Part shown: in pieces, positions 11,748 to 19,772 of the stretch
Position numbering within the stretch: position 1 is the first letter of the stretch
Layout: each line of letters begins with the position of its first letter
DNA from: a virus
DNA: 34,256 nt
Virus record (IMG/VR): IMGVR_UViG_3300037222_000046
Coordinates: 1-34,256 of that record
Direction: 5' to 3' (one strand)
Translations under genes and position numbers: made by a program
The notes under the pieces: model-generated
Seen by the model: the letters and a program-made list of their open reading frames with translations, nothing else
Told to the model about the DNA's origin: nothing
The model's database searches: none

Positions 11748-13233
11748 GACGGTTCGCTTCGCCTGGAAGCATGGCGAACTGAGCTACCGACTTAGGAATG
11801 GCCAGAAGAAAGCCCGCCTAGCCGTCGCCGCCGCGCATGAGAAGTTCCTAAAGTTCTACCTGGAATGTACCAGGCGTTTCGGGAAGTCAACTTATGGGCT
11901 TGTGTGGCTGTCCGAGGACTGCATCAAGAACCCCGGCAGCGTGTCGGCGTTCTTCGCCCCGGTCAAGGAAGGTCTAAGGGATTACGTCCTTCCGATCATC
12001 TCGCAGACGTTCAGCGACTGCCCTGACGACTTGAGGCCAACGCTTGACGCGACCTTGACTCTGACCTTCCCCAACGGTTCCAAGATCATGTTTCGCGGGA
12101 GCAACAATCAGCAGCACCGCGTTCGCCGTGGCAATGCCTTCCGGCGTGTGTTCGTGGACGAGGGGCGCGACGTTGACGACCTGGACAACCTAGTCGATTC
12201 GGTTATCATCCCGTCGCTGTTCTCGACCATGGGGCGGCTCTTGATAAGCTCGACCCCGGCAGACACAGAGGATCACCCGCTACACGCCATCAAGCAGGCG
12301 GCAGAGCGCGAGGGATGGTACTTCCGCTTCACGATCCTGGACGCGCACCGCTACGACCCCCTGGACTTCCCGCTGGCCCGCATCGAGACTTGGGAGAGGG
12401 AAACGTCGGACAAGGTGGCATGGCAACGGGAGTACATGGCCCTCTGGGTAAAGGACCCGACCAAGACCGTCATCCCCGAGTGGGACGATTCCTACATTCA
12501 GACTATCGAGCGCGACGAGTTCTTCCCGTATTACCAGAAATACGTCTCGATGGATTTGGGCGTGAGGGACAAGACGGCGGCGATCTTCGGCTACTACGAC
12601 TTCAAGCGGGCGAAGCTCATAATCGAATCCGAGTTCACCATGAAGGACGCGGAAGTTCTGACTGACAACATCGCGGCGAAGATCAAAGAGACTGAGCGCG
12701 CCTTGGGCTATCAGTTGATCCACGACCGCGATCATGAGAAGTGGCGTTCCCTGCAAACCCATGAGAAGGTCTACCGCCGAGTGGCCGACAACAATAACCC
12801 GCTGCTCGTCCAAGACCTCAACTCAAAGCATGGCATGGATTTCTTCGGCACGCGCAAAGACGAACTGCCCGCGATGATTAACCTATGTAGAGAATTTGTG
12901 AAGGATGGAAGAATAATTGTTGACAGCAAATGCGTTGAGTTGATAGGATGCCTGCGCAATGGAGTCTGGGACAAACACAAACGAGAGCTTGCCCGATCAA
13001 AAGTCTACGGACATTTTGACGCCCTCATGTCCCTCGTCTACCTTGTCAGGAACGTGGACACTGGGACAAATCCTATCCCAAAGTTCTTCGGCAAAACGTG
13101 GGCCACGCACTCCGGTGTGCCGATGAACGCCAGCGATCCGATGACGGGGCATGAAGTCCTCTCCAAGATATTCCAGGTCAAGACTCAGCGCGATTCTGCC
13201 CGCGAGTCTTTCGCGAAGGGGCAAGTCGGATGA
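11710..13233 (+). CDS. terL: terminase large subunit
   Basis: About 507 residues. The ATPase domain has Walker A TRRFGKST (54-61), Walker B RRVFVDE (145-151) and coupling motif ISSTP (179-183). The RNase-H-like nuclease domain has acidic residues in VSMDLG (D282), near HDRDHE (about 339-341) and in GHFDALMSL (D437). It drives DNA into the prohead and cuts concatemers. The start is uncertain: the frame opens at 11701 after a TGA and has no ATG, so TTG at 11710 or TTG at 11731, both inside the upstream gene, are the choices, and neither has a good Shine-Dalgarno. Coupling to the upstream gene is likely. Confidence 0.95.
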   Translation: MPRYRARLSLKPETVRFAWKHGELSYRLRNGQKKARLAVAAAHEKFLKFYLECTRRFGKSTYGLVWLSEDCIKNPGSVSAFFAPVKEGLRDYVLPIISQTFSDCPDDLRPTLDATLTLTFPNGSKIMFRGSNNQQHRVRRGNAFRRVFVDEGRDVDDLDNLVDSVIIPSLFSTMGRLLISSTPADTEDHPLHAIKQAAEREGWYFRFTILDAHRYDPLDFPLARIETWERETSDKVAWQREYMALWVKDPTKTVIPEWDDSYIQTIERDEFFPYYQKYVSMDLGVRDKTAAIFGYYDFKRAKLIIESEFTMKDAEVLTDNIAAKIKETERALGYQLIHDRDHEKWRSLQTHEKVYRRVADNNNPLLVQDLNSKHGMDFFGTRKDELPAMINLCREFVKDGRIIVDSKCVELIGCLRNGVWDKHKRELARSKVYGHFDALMSLVYLVRNVDTGTNPIPKFFGKTWATHSGVPMNASDPMTGHEVLSKIFQVKTQRDSARESFAKGQVG

Positions 13234-13254
13234 CCTTTTTTTTAAGCTGCCAGT

Positions 13255-13275
13255 CGAACAAATGTTCGCGCGAAC
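13255..13275. promoter_or_regulatory. alternating palindromic half-sites between terL and next gene
   Basis: CGAAC-aaat-GTTCG (13255-13268) overlaps the palindrome GTTCGCGCGAAC (13264-13275), giving three alternately oriented half-sites in the 51-bp gap after terL. A T8 run lies at 13236-13243. It may be an operator or a weak hairpin affecting expression of the gene at 13285. Confidence 0.4.
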
Positions 13276-13284
13276 GGGTGTACG

Positions 13285-13584
13285 ATGGCCAGCATTAACT
13301 CCCCAGTCGCACCCGCCGCAACGCCGGGGATCGTGACGATGCCCGCCATGTCCAGCTTCATCGCCGCCTTCGAGTACGATCAAAACAATCTCACGCTCGT
13401 ATCGCATTTCAAGTCCGGCGCGATCTACGAAGCGAAATTCTTTTTGCCGATGGAATGGACCGACTTGCAGACCTCGCAGAACCACTCGAAGCATTGGGCG
13501 AACAACGTGAAGGGGAAGCACCTGACCGTCAAGGTCAAGAGCGCGAAATCCCCGAAGTCGGAAATCAAACGGAGAACAAAATGA
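13285..13584 (+). CDS. KTSC-like domain protein
   Basis: A 99-residue protein. FIAAFEYDQNNLTLVSHFKSGAIYEA ending in NNVKGKHLTVKV matches the plan of the small KTSC domain (beta-strands around 'YD..n..L.v.F.sG.iY' and a final 'IKg'). KTSC domains occur alone in phages or at the end of lysyl-tRNA synthetase-like proteins, with unknown function. The basic C-terminal tail (SAKSPKSEIKRRTK) may contact nucleic acid. It lies between terminase and portal, where small head accessory genes are usual. The stop overlaps the next ATG. Confidence 0.55.
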   Translation: MASINSPVAPAATPGIVTMPAMSSFIAAFEYDQNNLTLVSHFKSGAIYEAKFFLPMEWTDLQTSQNHSKHWANNVKGKHLTVKVKSAKSPKSEIKRRTK

Positions 13585-13892
13585 GCAAGGAAGGCATCGG
13601 AGCTATGGCCGAACGATTAGGAAACGCGAACCCAGCCGCTGAACTGACGCTGACTCGCGGCCAGATGGAGAACAACATCAAAGCGGCCCACAACTGGCGC
13701 ACGGCTGTAGCGGCCGGGACGTTCAAGGGGCACGAGTGCATCCACATCGCCACTCTCCTGGACTTCCTGAACGTCCAGCACAAGATATCGACCGAGCAGT
13801 ACGAAGCGGCGTTCACGAAGGACGTTTCTTTCGAGCGTCCTCTGTCCAAGGATGTCCCGGTCAAGTCCGATACGGTCGGACAGGCGGCGTAA
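13581..13892 (+). CDS. hypothetical protein between terminase and portal
   Basis: A 103-residue protein starting at the ATG that overlaps the upstream stop (ATGA), with GGAG nearby; the frame is open further upstream only as a shadow of the previous gene. It is mainly helical, including GQMENNIKAAHNWRTAVAAG and CIHIATLLDFLNVQHKISTE. No family was recognised. Location in the packaging module suggests a head or packaging accessory role, which is unproven. Confidence 0.6.
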   Translation: MSKEGIGAMAERLGNANPAAELTLTRGQMENNIKAAHNWRTAVAAGTFKGHECIHIATLLDFLNVQHKISTEQYEAAFTKDVSFERPLSKDVPVKSDTVGQAA

Positions 13893-14215
13893 TGGCTGGC
13901 CCAAAGTTCAAGACACAGCAGGAGATGGACATCATCCGAGAGGCTGACGCCATCCTGCGCCAGAAGCAAGCGAAGGATTTTGTACCGGAGCCGAACGTCG
14001 CGGAGCCGTGGGCCTACTTCCAGATCGACCGCTACGTCAAGGGCTCATTCCGTGGGCTGTTCACCGTCTCCCAGGTCATCACCGAGGACGATCACGGACG
14101 GACGCTCAAGAAGCCTGTCCGCAAGGTGCTGAAAGAGGGGACTGACATGGCCTCTTGCGGGGATTGCGTGAGGGACGCTCTGCGGTCCAGGCTTAACCGG
14201 ATGCCCCGTGATTAA
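13892..14215 (+). CDS. hypothetical protein between terminase and portal
   Basis: A 107-residue protein. The ATG shares its A with the upstream TAA. The N-terminus is a charged helix (QQEMDIIREADAILRQKQAK), the middle is strand-rich (PWAYFQIDRYVKGSFRGLFT), and the C-terminus holds CGDCVRDALRSRLNRMP with a C-x2-C pair. No family was recognised. The stop overlaps the next GTG start, so the three small genes and the portal form a coupled series. Confidence 0.6.
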   Translation: MAGPKFKTQQEMDIIREADAILRQKQAKDFVPEPNVAEPWAYFQIDRYVKGSFRGLFTVSQVITEDDHGRTLKKPVRKVLKEGTDMASCGDCVRDALRSRLNRMPRD

Positions 14216-14489
14216 GCTCCTGGTCCGGTTCGCGGCTTGGCTCGACGCCAGATTCCCGGCCAAGGTGACCGTTACGCTTGAGGACTATGGCCGCATCGCT
14301 GACAGGCTCAACCGGATCGGCAATGATGCGTCTGGATTCAATGCCGACTTCATGCTTGCGACGGCACGCATAGCCGCGCTTGAGGAGTCGGTAAAGGCCC
14401 TCAAAGAAGCCCTGACCAAGGCCAGCCAGCCCGCCGTCGTCGCTGACAAGCGCAGGGCTGACTTCGTGGCGACCGGGAGGTTTGACTAA
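14208..14489 (+). CDS. small coiled-coil protein before portal
   Basis: A 93-residue protein with a GTG start inside the end of the previous gene. The N-terminus MIKLLVRFAAWLDARF is an amphipathic or weakly hydrophobic helix; residues 50-75 (ATARIAALEESVKALKEALT) are a clear coiled coil. It ends two bases into the portal start (TAATG). A virion or assembly role is possible from position alone. Confidence 0.55.
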   Translation: MIKLLVRFAAWLDARFPAKVTVTLEDYGRIADRLNRIGNDASGFNADFMLATARIAALEESVKALKEALTKASQPAVVADKRRADFVATGRFD

Positions 14490-16576
14490 TGCCTCTCGTC
14501 GGGTCAAAGAGTCCAACGCAGAGCATCGACGATTACTTCGCCCGCCTGCCGTCGTCGGAGTGCGCCCAACGCTGCATAGAGATTGCCGACAACTTCTATA
14601 CGGACGCCTTGCGGTCGGGGAGAATCTCTCTCTACCGGACCTCGTTCTACGACTACTACGAATCCTTCCTGGTCCGTGGCCAGCTTTACCGCAAAGGTTC
14701 TCAGGGTGAGCAGGTCGGCATCACGATCAACAACTACCACAACCTGATTAAACATCGGGTGACGATGGCCTGCCAGCAGAAGATTGCCTACGACCCGCAG
14801 GCGATTGACGGTTCGCACTCCGCGATGGAGCAAGTCAGGCTTGCTAAGGGCCTCCTGAACCTCTACACCGAACGCCCGGACATCGACCTGGACGGAAACC
14901 TCCGTCAAACGACTCTGTTCTCTCAGCTGTTCGCGGAAGGCTACCTCTCGGCTCTGTGGGATGAGACGAAGGGCAAGCCCGTGGCCATGGACACCGAGAC
15001 GGATAGCCTGGTGCCAGAGGGAGACGTTGTTCTCTCCGTCCATGACCCTCTGGACGTTGTGCGGGACGTCTACAGGTCCAACTCCAAGAAAGACCAGTGG
15101 TACATCCTCAAAGAGGAGTGCAACAAGGTTGATTTGGCCGTCCAGTATCCACAGTTCGAGAAGGACATCATGGCCGACTCGATGGACGCGATCTACAAAG
15201 ACCGCCAGATTTATCCCTGCTACTCGCCTCTCTCGGACATCATTTGGAAGTGGACGCTGTTCCATGACCGGACTATCGCCGTCCCGCAAGGCCGGATGCT
15301 CGTCTACGTCTCTGACCGCCTGGTACTGAGTGACGGGCCGCTGCCCGAGGAGTACGACGGCATACCCGTTCACCGGATGGCCTCCGAGGACCTGGCCGGA
15401 TCGCCGTGGGGCTATACCGACTCATGGGACGCCCTGCCGATTTGCAACGCCATTTCCCGGCTCCATTCCACGGTCCTAACCAATAACGTGACCTTCGGCC
15501 TACAGCACATCATCGGCCCGAACGATTCGAACGTGACAGAGGCTCAGCTTGGAATTGGCCTTACGTACATCGGTTATGACGCCTCAAAGGGTCCGAATTA
15601 CAAGATCGAAGCCTTGCAGTTGACCAAGAGTGCCCCCGAAACATACGAGTACATCAACACCCTGACGCAGACAGCCGGGACGCTCATGGGCATCAATGAG
15701 GTGACGCGGGGCAACCCTGACTTGGTTCTCAAAGGGGCACAGTCCGGCGCGGCCCTCGCTCTGATGTCAACTCAGTCGATACAGTTCAACTCAGATTTGG
15801 GTAAGGCGTACCAATCCATAGCGGAGCGAGTCGGGACAGCCATAATTAAGATGCTGGCGAAGCGCTCCGTCGTGCCGCGCCAAGGCCGGATGCTTGGAAT
15901 GTCGGGGAAGCCTTACTCAAAATCTTTCCAAGGCTCGGACTTGTCGATGATCGACAAGGTGACGGTCAAGACCGGCAATCCTCTGGCGCAGACGACCTCT
16001 GGACGCCTTCAAATCGCGGACAGCCTGCTACAGGGCGGCTTCATCAAGAATCGCCAGGATTACATGATGGTGATTGAGACTGGAACCCTCGACCCTCTCC
16101 TTGAGTCCTACGACATGGAAATCAGCCTCATCAAGGATGAAAACGACGCCATGGGCCAGGGGCCGATTCCCGACGCCATCGTGTTCGATACGCATACCGA
16201 CCACATCGCGGAGCATAAGACGCTTCTAGCCTCCGTTGAAGCCCGCAGGAATCCGCAGCTTATCCAGACGGTCACGAAGCACATTCAGAGTCATTTGGAC
16301 TTCCTGGCCGGGAACGCTCAGCACGGCCCGATGAATCCCATCCTGGCGACGATTGGTAATCAGCCAAGCCTGCCTCCTGGGACGCCTGACGCTATCGTCT
16401 TGCCGAAGATGGCCGCACCGCCACCAGCTGGACCTCCTGGGACGCCTCCAAAGCCGCCCACGATTCCCGCCAGACCGCCTATCGGACCCAAGCCGCCCAT
16501 GCCTAAGCCGGGGGCTGTTCCTGTCCCTGGCGGGCAAGTCGCTTTGCCGAAATCTCCCGTAGCCATGCCGCAATAA
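14489..16576 (+). CDS. portal protein
   Basis: A 695-residue protein following terminase, with the size and features of podovirus-type portals: SISLYRTSFYDYYESF-like N-terminal helices, NNYHNLIKHRVTMACQQ, a central WKWTLFHDRTIAVPQGRM region, and the C-terminal helical domain including EVTRGNPDLVLKGAQSGAAL, which is typical of portal proteins. Twelve copies would form the DNA entry channel. The last 70 residues are extraordinarily Pro-rich (PPPAGPPGTPPKPPTIP) and probably disordered. GGGAGG precedes the ATG. The assignment is from context and motif style rather than any active site. Confidence 0.85.
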   Translation: MPLVGSKSPTQSIDDYFARLPSSECAQRCIEIADNFYTDALRSGRISLYRTSFYDYYESFLVRGQLYRKGSQGEQVGITINNYHNLIKHRVTMACQQKIAYDPQAIDGSHSAMEQVRLAKGLLNLYTERPDIDLDGNLRQTTLFSQLFAEGYLSALWDETKGKPVAMDTETDSLVPEGDVVLSVHDPLDVVRDVYRSNSKKDQWYILKEECNKVDLAVQYPQFEKDIMADSMDAIYKDRQIYPCYSPLSDIIWKWTLFHDRTIAVPQGRMLVYVSDRLVLSDGPLPEEYDGIPVHRMASEDLAGSPWGYTDSWDALPICNAISRLHSTVLTNNVTFGLQHIIGPNDSNVTEAQLGIGLTYIGYDASKGPNYKIEALQLTKSAPETYEYINTLTQTAGTLMGINEVTRGNPDLVLKGAQSGAALALMSTQSIQFNSDLGKAYQSIAERVGTAIIKMLAKRSVVPRQGRMLGMSGKPYSKSFQGSDLSMIDKVTVKTGNPLAQTTSGRLQIADSLLQGGFIKNRQDYMMVIETGTLDPLLESYDMEISLIKDENDAMGQGPIPDAIVFDTHTDHIAEHKTLLASVEARRNPQLIQTVTKHIQSHLDFLAGNAQHGPMNPILATIGNQPSLPPGTPDAIVLPKMAAPPPAGPPGTPPKPPTIPARPPIGPKPPMPKPGAVPVPGGQVALPKSPVAMPQ

Positions 16577-16586
16577 CCGAGGCCCT

Positions 16587-17612
16587 ATGACCAAGATACT
16601 GACGCTTCTCCTCCTGACCCTGGCTTCGACCGCTTTTTCACAGGTTATACCCGCTGGGGATAACTCCTACAACGGCCTTCTCGTCAATGAGGCTGGCCTG
16701 TCCTACAACAACACCTACGTCATGGACCTGTCCAAGTACGACGCCTCCAAGGTATCGGCGCAGGTTCTCTACGGTTCGACCACGTTCTCAGCCTCGACCT
16801 TCACTGACGGGGCGCAATCGACCGGGAGCATCACCATTTCGAGCTTCTCGGCCATCACCGGGAAAACCCTGACGATTGGAACGCTTGTCCTGAAAGGCGG
16901 TACGAGCTTCGCCACGATCACGAGCAACAACGCCACGGCTACGGCTCTCGCGGCGGCGATCCAGGGCGCGGGGCTTGGCCTTACGGCTTCGGCTTCGGGG
17001 GCCGTCGTGTACGCGACCTCGACCATCAACGGGGCTTCCTTCAACTACTCCGTGGTTTCCTCGACCCCTGCGGCGATGACCGTCTCTGCCGGGGCGATGA
17101 CGGGCGGGGTTACTCCTTCCTTCGCGCTCAATGGCTCGGCTATCAGCATCACCGGACATGGCTACACGCTCGGCCTTCCCCTGCTCTACACCGCCAATAG
17201 CGCGTCCATCGGCGGGCTGACGGATCAGACGACCTACTACGCCATCCCGCTTGGGGCGAACCGCGTCGAACTCGCTACGACCTCGGCAAGAGCCGTCGCA
17301 ATCCAGCCGCTTGTCTTTACGTCTACGACGACCCAGCTTGTCGCTGACGCCCCGGCGTTCTCAGTCCCGGCCATCACCGGAACGCCGACTTTCACCTGGC
17401 AGGCGTCAAACGATAACGTTAATTGGGCGACGACTCTCACGACCGGGACAGTCACCGTGGGGTCGTACACGAGCGGGAACGCTGACGGACTGTTTGACTT
17501 CGGAGTGTTCAATTTCCGATGGCTGCGGCTCAACGTGGTTTCCCCGACTCAGGGCGGGTTATTCTTGCAGGTTCCGGTCACGGTAAAACAAGACGGCATC
17601 GGTCGGTTTTAA
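16587..17612 (+). CDS. beta-rich fibre-like structural protein with Sec signal peptide
   Basis: A 341-residue protein. It begins with a textbook signal peptide (KILTLLLLTLASTAFSQ, cleavage expected after the Ser/Gln near residue 19). The rest is Ser/Thr/Gly/Ala-rich beta structure with phage structural motifs such as GHGYTLGLPLLYTANSASIG followed by LTDQTTYYAIPLGANRVEL, which are common in virion proteins. A signal peptide on an apparent virion protein is unusual: it could be a secreted or surface-displayed product, or an adaptation for periplasmic assembly. The gene sits between portal and capsid genes. The next gene follows in the same frame after TAA. Confidence 0.7.
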   Translation: MTKILTLLLLTLASTAFSQVIPAGDNSYNGLLVNEAGLSYNNTYVMDLSKYDASKVSAQVLYGSTTFSASTFTDGAQSTGSITISSFSAITGKTLTIGTLVLKGGTSFATITSNNATATALAAAIQGAGLGLTASASGAVVYATSTINGASFNYSVVSSTPAAMTVSAGAMTGGVTPSFALNGSAISITGHGYTLGLPLLYTANSASIGGLTDQTTYYAIPLGANRVELATTSARAVAIQPLVFTSTTTQLVADAPAFSVPAITGTPTFTWQASNDNVNWATTLTTGTVTVGSYTSGNADGLFDFGVFNFRWLRLNVVSPTQGGLFLQVPVTVKQDGIGRF

Positions 17613-17624
17613 GGGGGTAGTGTT

Positions 17625-18224
17625 ATCGCTACCGCAATAACGTTCAACGGCGCGTCATACTCGGTCCCTGCCTATAACGACTCGGGCTGGGCGCAAGGCG
17701 CAGGCAACCTCTCGTCTTACCTTGTGGCGATAGCCGCTGGAACGCTACAGACGACCGGGGGAACCTTCACGCTGTCCGCGAACGTGAATTTCGGGGCTAC
17801 CTATGGCATCCTCGCGGCCTACCTGACCTCGGTTACTGCCTCCCCCGCGACCGCTGGCGTCATCCGCTTGGCCCTGACCGATGAGATAGCCTGGGGAGCG
17901 TCAAACCTCGCTTTGACCGTCGCCAGTTCGCGCCTTAAGTTCAACGGGAATACTCTGCTCATCGCCTCGGACCTCCCCGGCTCGGTGACGGGGAATCGGG
18001 AAGTCTACATCGCGGGAACGGCCCTGAACAACTACACCGGAAGCCTCACCGTCGTCAACATGGTCGGCACCTACGTTGCCAACGGCGTCAACCTCAACGT
18101 GTTCGTCAACGGCCTCTGTCAGGATGTGACCTCGGACTATACCGAGACAAGCACGACGAGCTTCACGTTCACCGGGAACCTGAACGTCGGAGACAGAATT
18201 TCCGTCCGTTGGACCACATACTAG
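17625..18224 (+). CDS. fibre-like structural protein with apparent ATC start
   Basis: Read as 199 residues from ATC at 17625, six bases after AGGGGGT (17612-17618). The frame from there is MATAITFNGASYSVPAYNDS followed by GWAQGAGNLSSYL. I recognise this as the normal N-terminus of a common phage beta-structured virion protein, which usually begins at ATG. The first conventional start, GTG at 17724, would remove 33 conserved residues and has no Shine-Dalgarno. GTT at 17622 is the only other nearby candidate. The C-terminus (LNVFVNGLCQDVTSDYTETS, then VGDRISVRWTTY) is a classic fibre-tip repeat motif. Confidence 0.7.
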   Translation: MATAITFNGASYSVPAYNDSGWAQGAGNLSSYLVAIAAGTLQTTGGTFTLSANVNFGATYGILAAYLTSVTASPATAGVIRLALTDEIAWGASNLALTVASSRLKFNGNTLLIASDLPGSVTGNREVYIAGTALNNYTGSLTVVNMVGTYVANGVNLNVFVNGLCQDVTSDYTETSTTSFTFTGNLNVGDRISVRWTTY

Positions 18225-18232
18225 AGGACAAA

Positions 18233-19159
18233 ATGAAAATCATCCTCGCTCTTTTCCTGACGGCATCGGCCAACGCGGCGGGCGTCCTCATCAATGGCAA
18301 CCAGATCAACCCGCAGACGGCGATCTCGATCTCGTCGCTCACCGTGACCGGGGCGACCGGGGCCGTCGTGACGAGCACCGTAAATGCGGCCCTGTTTATC
18401 GGAGCTGGCACAAACTTGACCGGAACCGCCGCCGCCCTTACGGCCGGGCACGTCACGACGAACGCCAACCTGACGGGCGACGTGACCTCTTCGGGGTCGA
18501 ACGCGACGACCGCCGCCGCGACCCAGGCGAACATCAAGGTTCTGTCGGGCCTGACGACGATTAGCAACCCGTACACCGCTACGTCCAGCATGACGAACAC
18601 GAGCGCGGGCGGCATCCTCGCCTCGTCCAGCATTACGGCCAGCGCGTTCTTCGGGGATGGGTCGCATCTGAGCGGCGTCGCGGCCAACTCGACGACGACA
18701 TGGACTGGTAGCAATACGTTCACGGGCGCGGTCCATATCTCGACGGGGTTCACGATCAATTTCGCGTACAACCTCGGCTATACGACGACGCAGAGTTCGT
18801 TACTGCTGGCCGTCACGGGGTCAACCGGGAGTTTCGTCGTACAAGGTACGACGGTTGCCTGCTGGTTCGCAGGCGATATCCAAGACAGCCTACTCAACCA
18901 AAGAGTATTTATGAGCGCCGGAGTGGATGGGGGGCCGCCAGCAGGAACGACGGTAGCACACGGATTCATCGCTGATGACGCCCCCGATGCTGGAAGCGAT
19001 TTTAATATGAGTTTCAACAGAGAGTTCCAGGTAACAGCGGGAGTTTCGCACACCTTCTATTTTGTGATCGCCGCCAATGGCGGAACGGTCACGCTTGGAG
19101 AAGGCGGGGCAAACAGTTCTGTCTCTCAATTCGGATGCCGCGAGGTCCCGTCAAGATGA
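18233..19159 (+). CDS. fibre-like protein with signal peptide
   Basis: 308 residues from the ATG at 18233, which is preceded by AGAGGA; an in-frame TTG at 18209 lies within the previous gene. The N-terminus KIILALFLTASANAA is a Sec signal peptide, cleaved near residue 16. The body is low-complexity Thr/Ser/Ala beta structure with ASSSITASAFFGDGSHLSGV, a pattern found in fibre and surface proteins. The C-terminal domain is less repetitive (HTFYFVIAANGGTVTLGEGG, ending in QFGCREVPSR). Host-surface recognition is a reasonable but unproven role. Bases 1-4 of a tiny frame overlap its stop. Confidence 0.65.
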   Translation: MKIILALFLTASANAAGVLINGNQINPQTAISISSLTVTGATGAVVTSTVNAALFIGAGTNLTGTAAALTAGHVTTNANLTGDVTSSGSNATTAAATQANIKVLSGLTTISNPYTATSSMTNTSAGGILASSSITASAFFGDGSHLSGVAANSTTTWTGSNTFTGAVHISTGFTINFAYNLGYTTTQSSLLLAVTGSTGSFVVQGTTVACWFAGDIQDSLLNQRVFMSAGVDGGPPAGTTVAHGFIADDAPDAGSDFNMSFNREFQVTAGVSHTFYFVIAANGGTVTLGEGGANSSVSQFGCREVPSR

Positions 19160-19203
19160 CCACCCGCATCCTCGCCGTCGCGATTTGGAAAGGAGGCGTA
19201 TGA
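19156..19203 (+). CDS. possible 15-residue coupling peptide
   Basis: ATG at 19156 overlaps the upstream stop and the frame ends in a TGA that overlaps the ATG at 19200. It encodes MTTRILAVAIWKGGV and contains the next gene's AAAGGAGG. Termination here would deliver ribosomes to that start. It may also be the relic of a longer gene. Confidence 0.25.
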   Translation: MTTRILAVAIWKGGV

Positions 19204-19724
19204 AACAAGTCCTCGTCTTGATGCTGTTGGCCGCGCCGTCGTTCGCCGTACCGTATGTCCAGGGTCTTTGGACGAAGGGGAATCCTGTTTATATGACTGG
19301 CGGCATGACCTTCACGACTGACAAGCTGAGCGCGGACGCGGCGGTTACTTCCGTCGCCGTCGCCTATCATCCGCTTTCTGCGGGGTCTTTTTGGGACCTC
19401 CCTTCCGTGGCATCGCATGAGCCAGACTGGATCAAGCCAATACTACCCCGCGAGTCCTGGGCCTGCTCCATCGGCGGGGCTTGGAACTCAAGCGCGAAGG
19501 CTGGCGTCATCGGTTGCGGCCTCAACTTGCTTGACACCGTTCGTCAGTGGGCCTCTACCGCTCTATTGCAATCCAGCAATGGAAGCGTTAGCGGGCTCGG
19601 TGCTGCCATCGCCCCAGGCAAAGGCCCCGTCAACCTCTACGCTGCCCGCATTGAGCAGAACTCGGCAGACAGGCCTCTCGTTTTAGTTCCGCGATGGATG
19701 TTCGCGGCCTCATACGGATTCTGA
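19200..19724 (+). CDS. secreted or virion-associated protein with signal peptide
   Basis: 174 residues from the ATG at 19200, with a strong AAAGGAGG seven bases upstream. KQVLVLMLLAAPSFA is a short Sec signal peptide. The mature protein has a YVQGLWTKGNPVYMTGG start, two Cys residues (ESWACSIGG, VIGCGLNLL) that could form a disulfide, and a C-terminus VNLYAARIEQNSADRPLVLV. No family was recognised. It is the third signal-peptide protein in this block, so export of the whole set is suggested. Confidence 0.6.
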   Translation: MKQVLVLMLLAAPSFAVPYVQGLWTKGNPVYMTGGMTFTTDKLSADAAVTSVAVAYHPLSAGSFWDLPSVASHEPDWIKPILPRESWACSIGGAWNSSAKAGVIGCGLNLLDTVRQWASTALLQSSNGSVSGLGAAIAPGKGPVNLYAARIEQNSADRPLVLVPRWMFAASYGF

Positions 19725-19728
19725 ACTA

Positions 19729-19757
19729 TTGCTTTAATCGAACGTCCGTTCTATAAT
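19729..19757 (+). promoter_or_regulatory. likely promoter for scaffold and capsid genes
   Basis: TTGCTT at 19729-19734, 17-bp spacer and a perfect TATAAT at 19752-19757, in the short gap before the scaffold-like gene. GGGAG follows at 19760-19764. Expected +1 is close to 19764, so the leader would be very short. Confidence 0.55.
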
Positions 19758-19772
19758 AAGGGAGAACACAAA

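Noticed and set aside
12920-12949. TTGACA with TAGGAT 18 bp later inside terL
   Set aside because: The -10 match is poor, it is within a conserved coding region and no gene begins just downstream.
14504-15373. A 289-codon minus-strand frame within the portal gene
   Set aside because: Antisense shadow of a clearly coding gene with matching periodicity.
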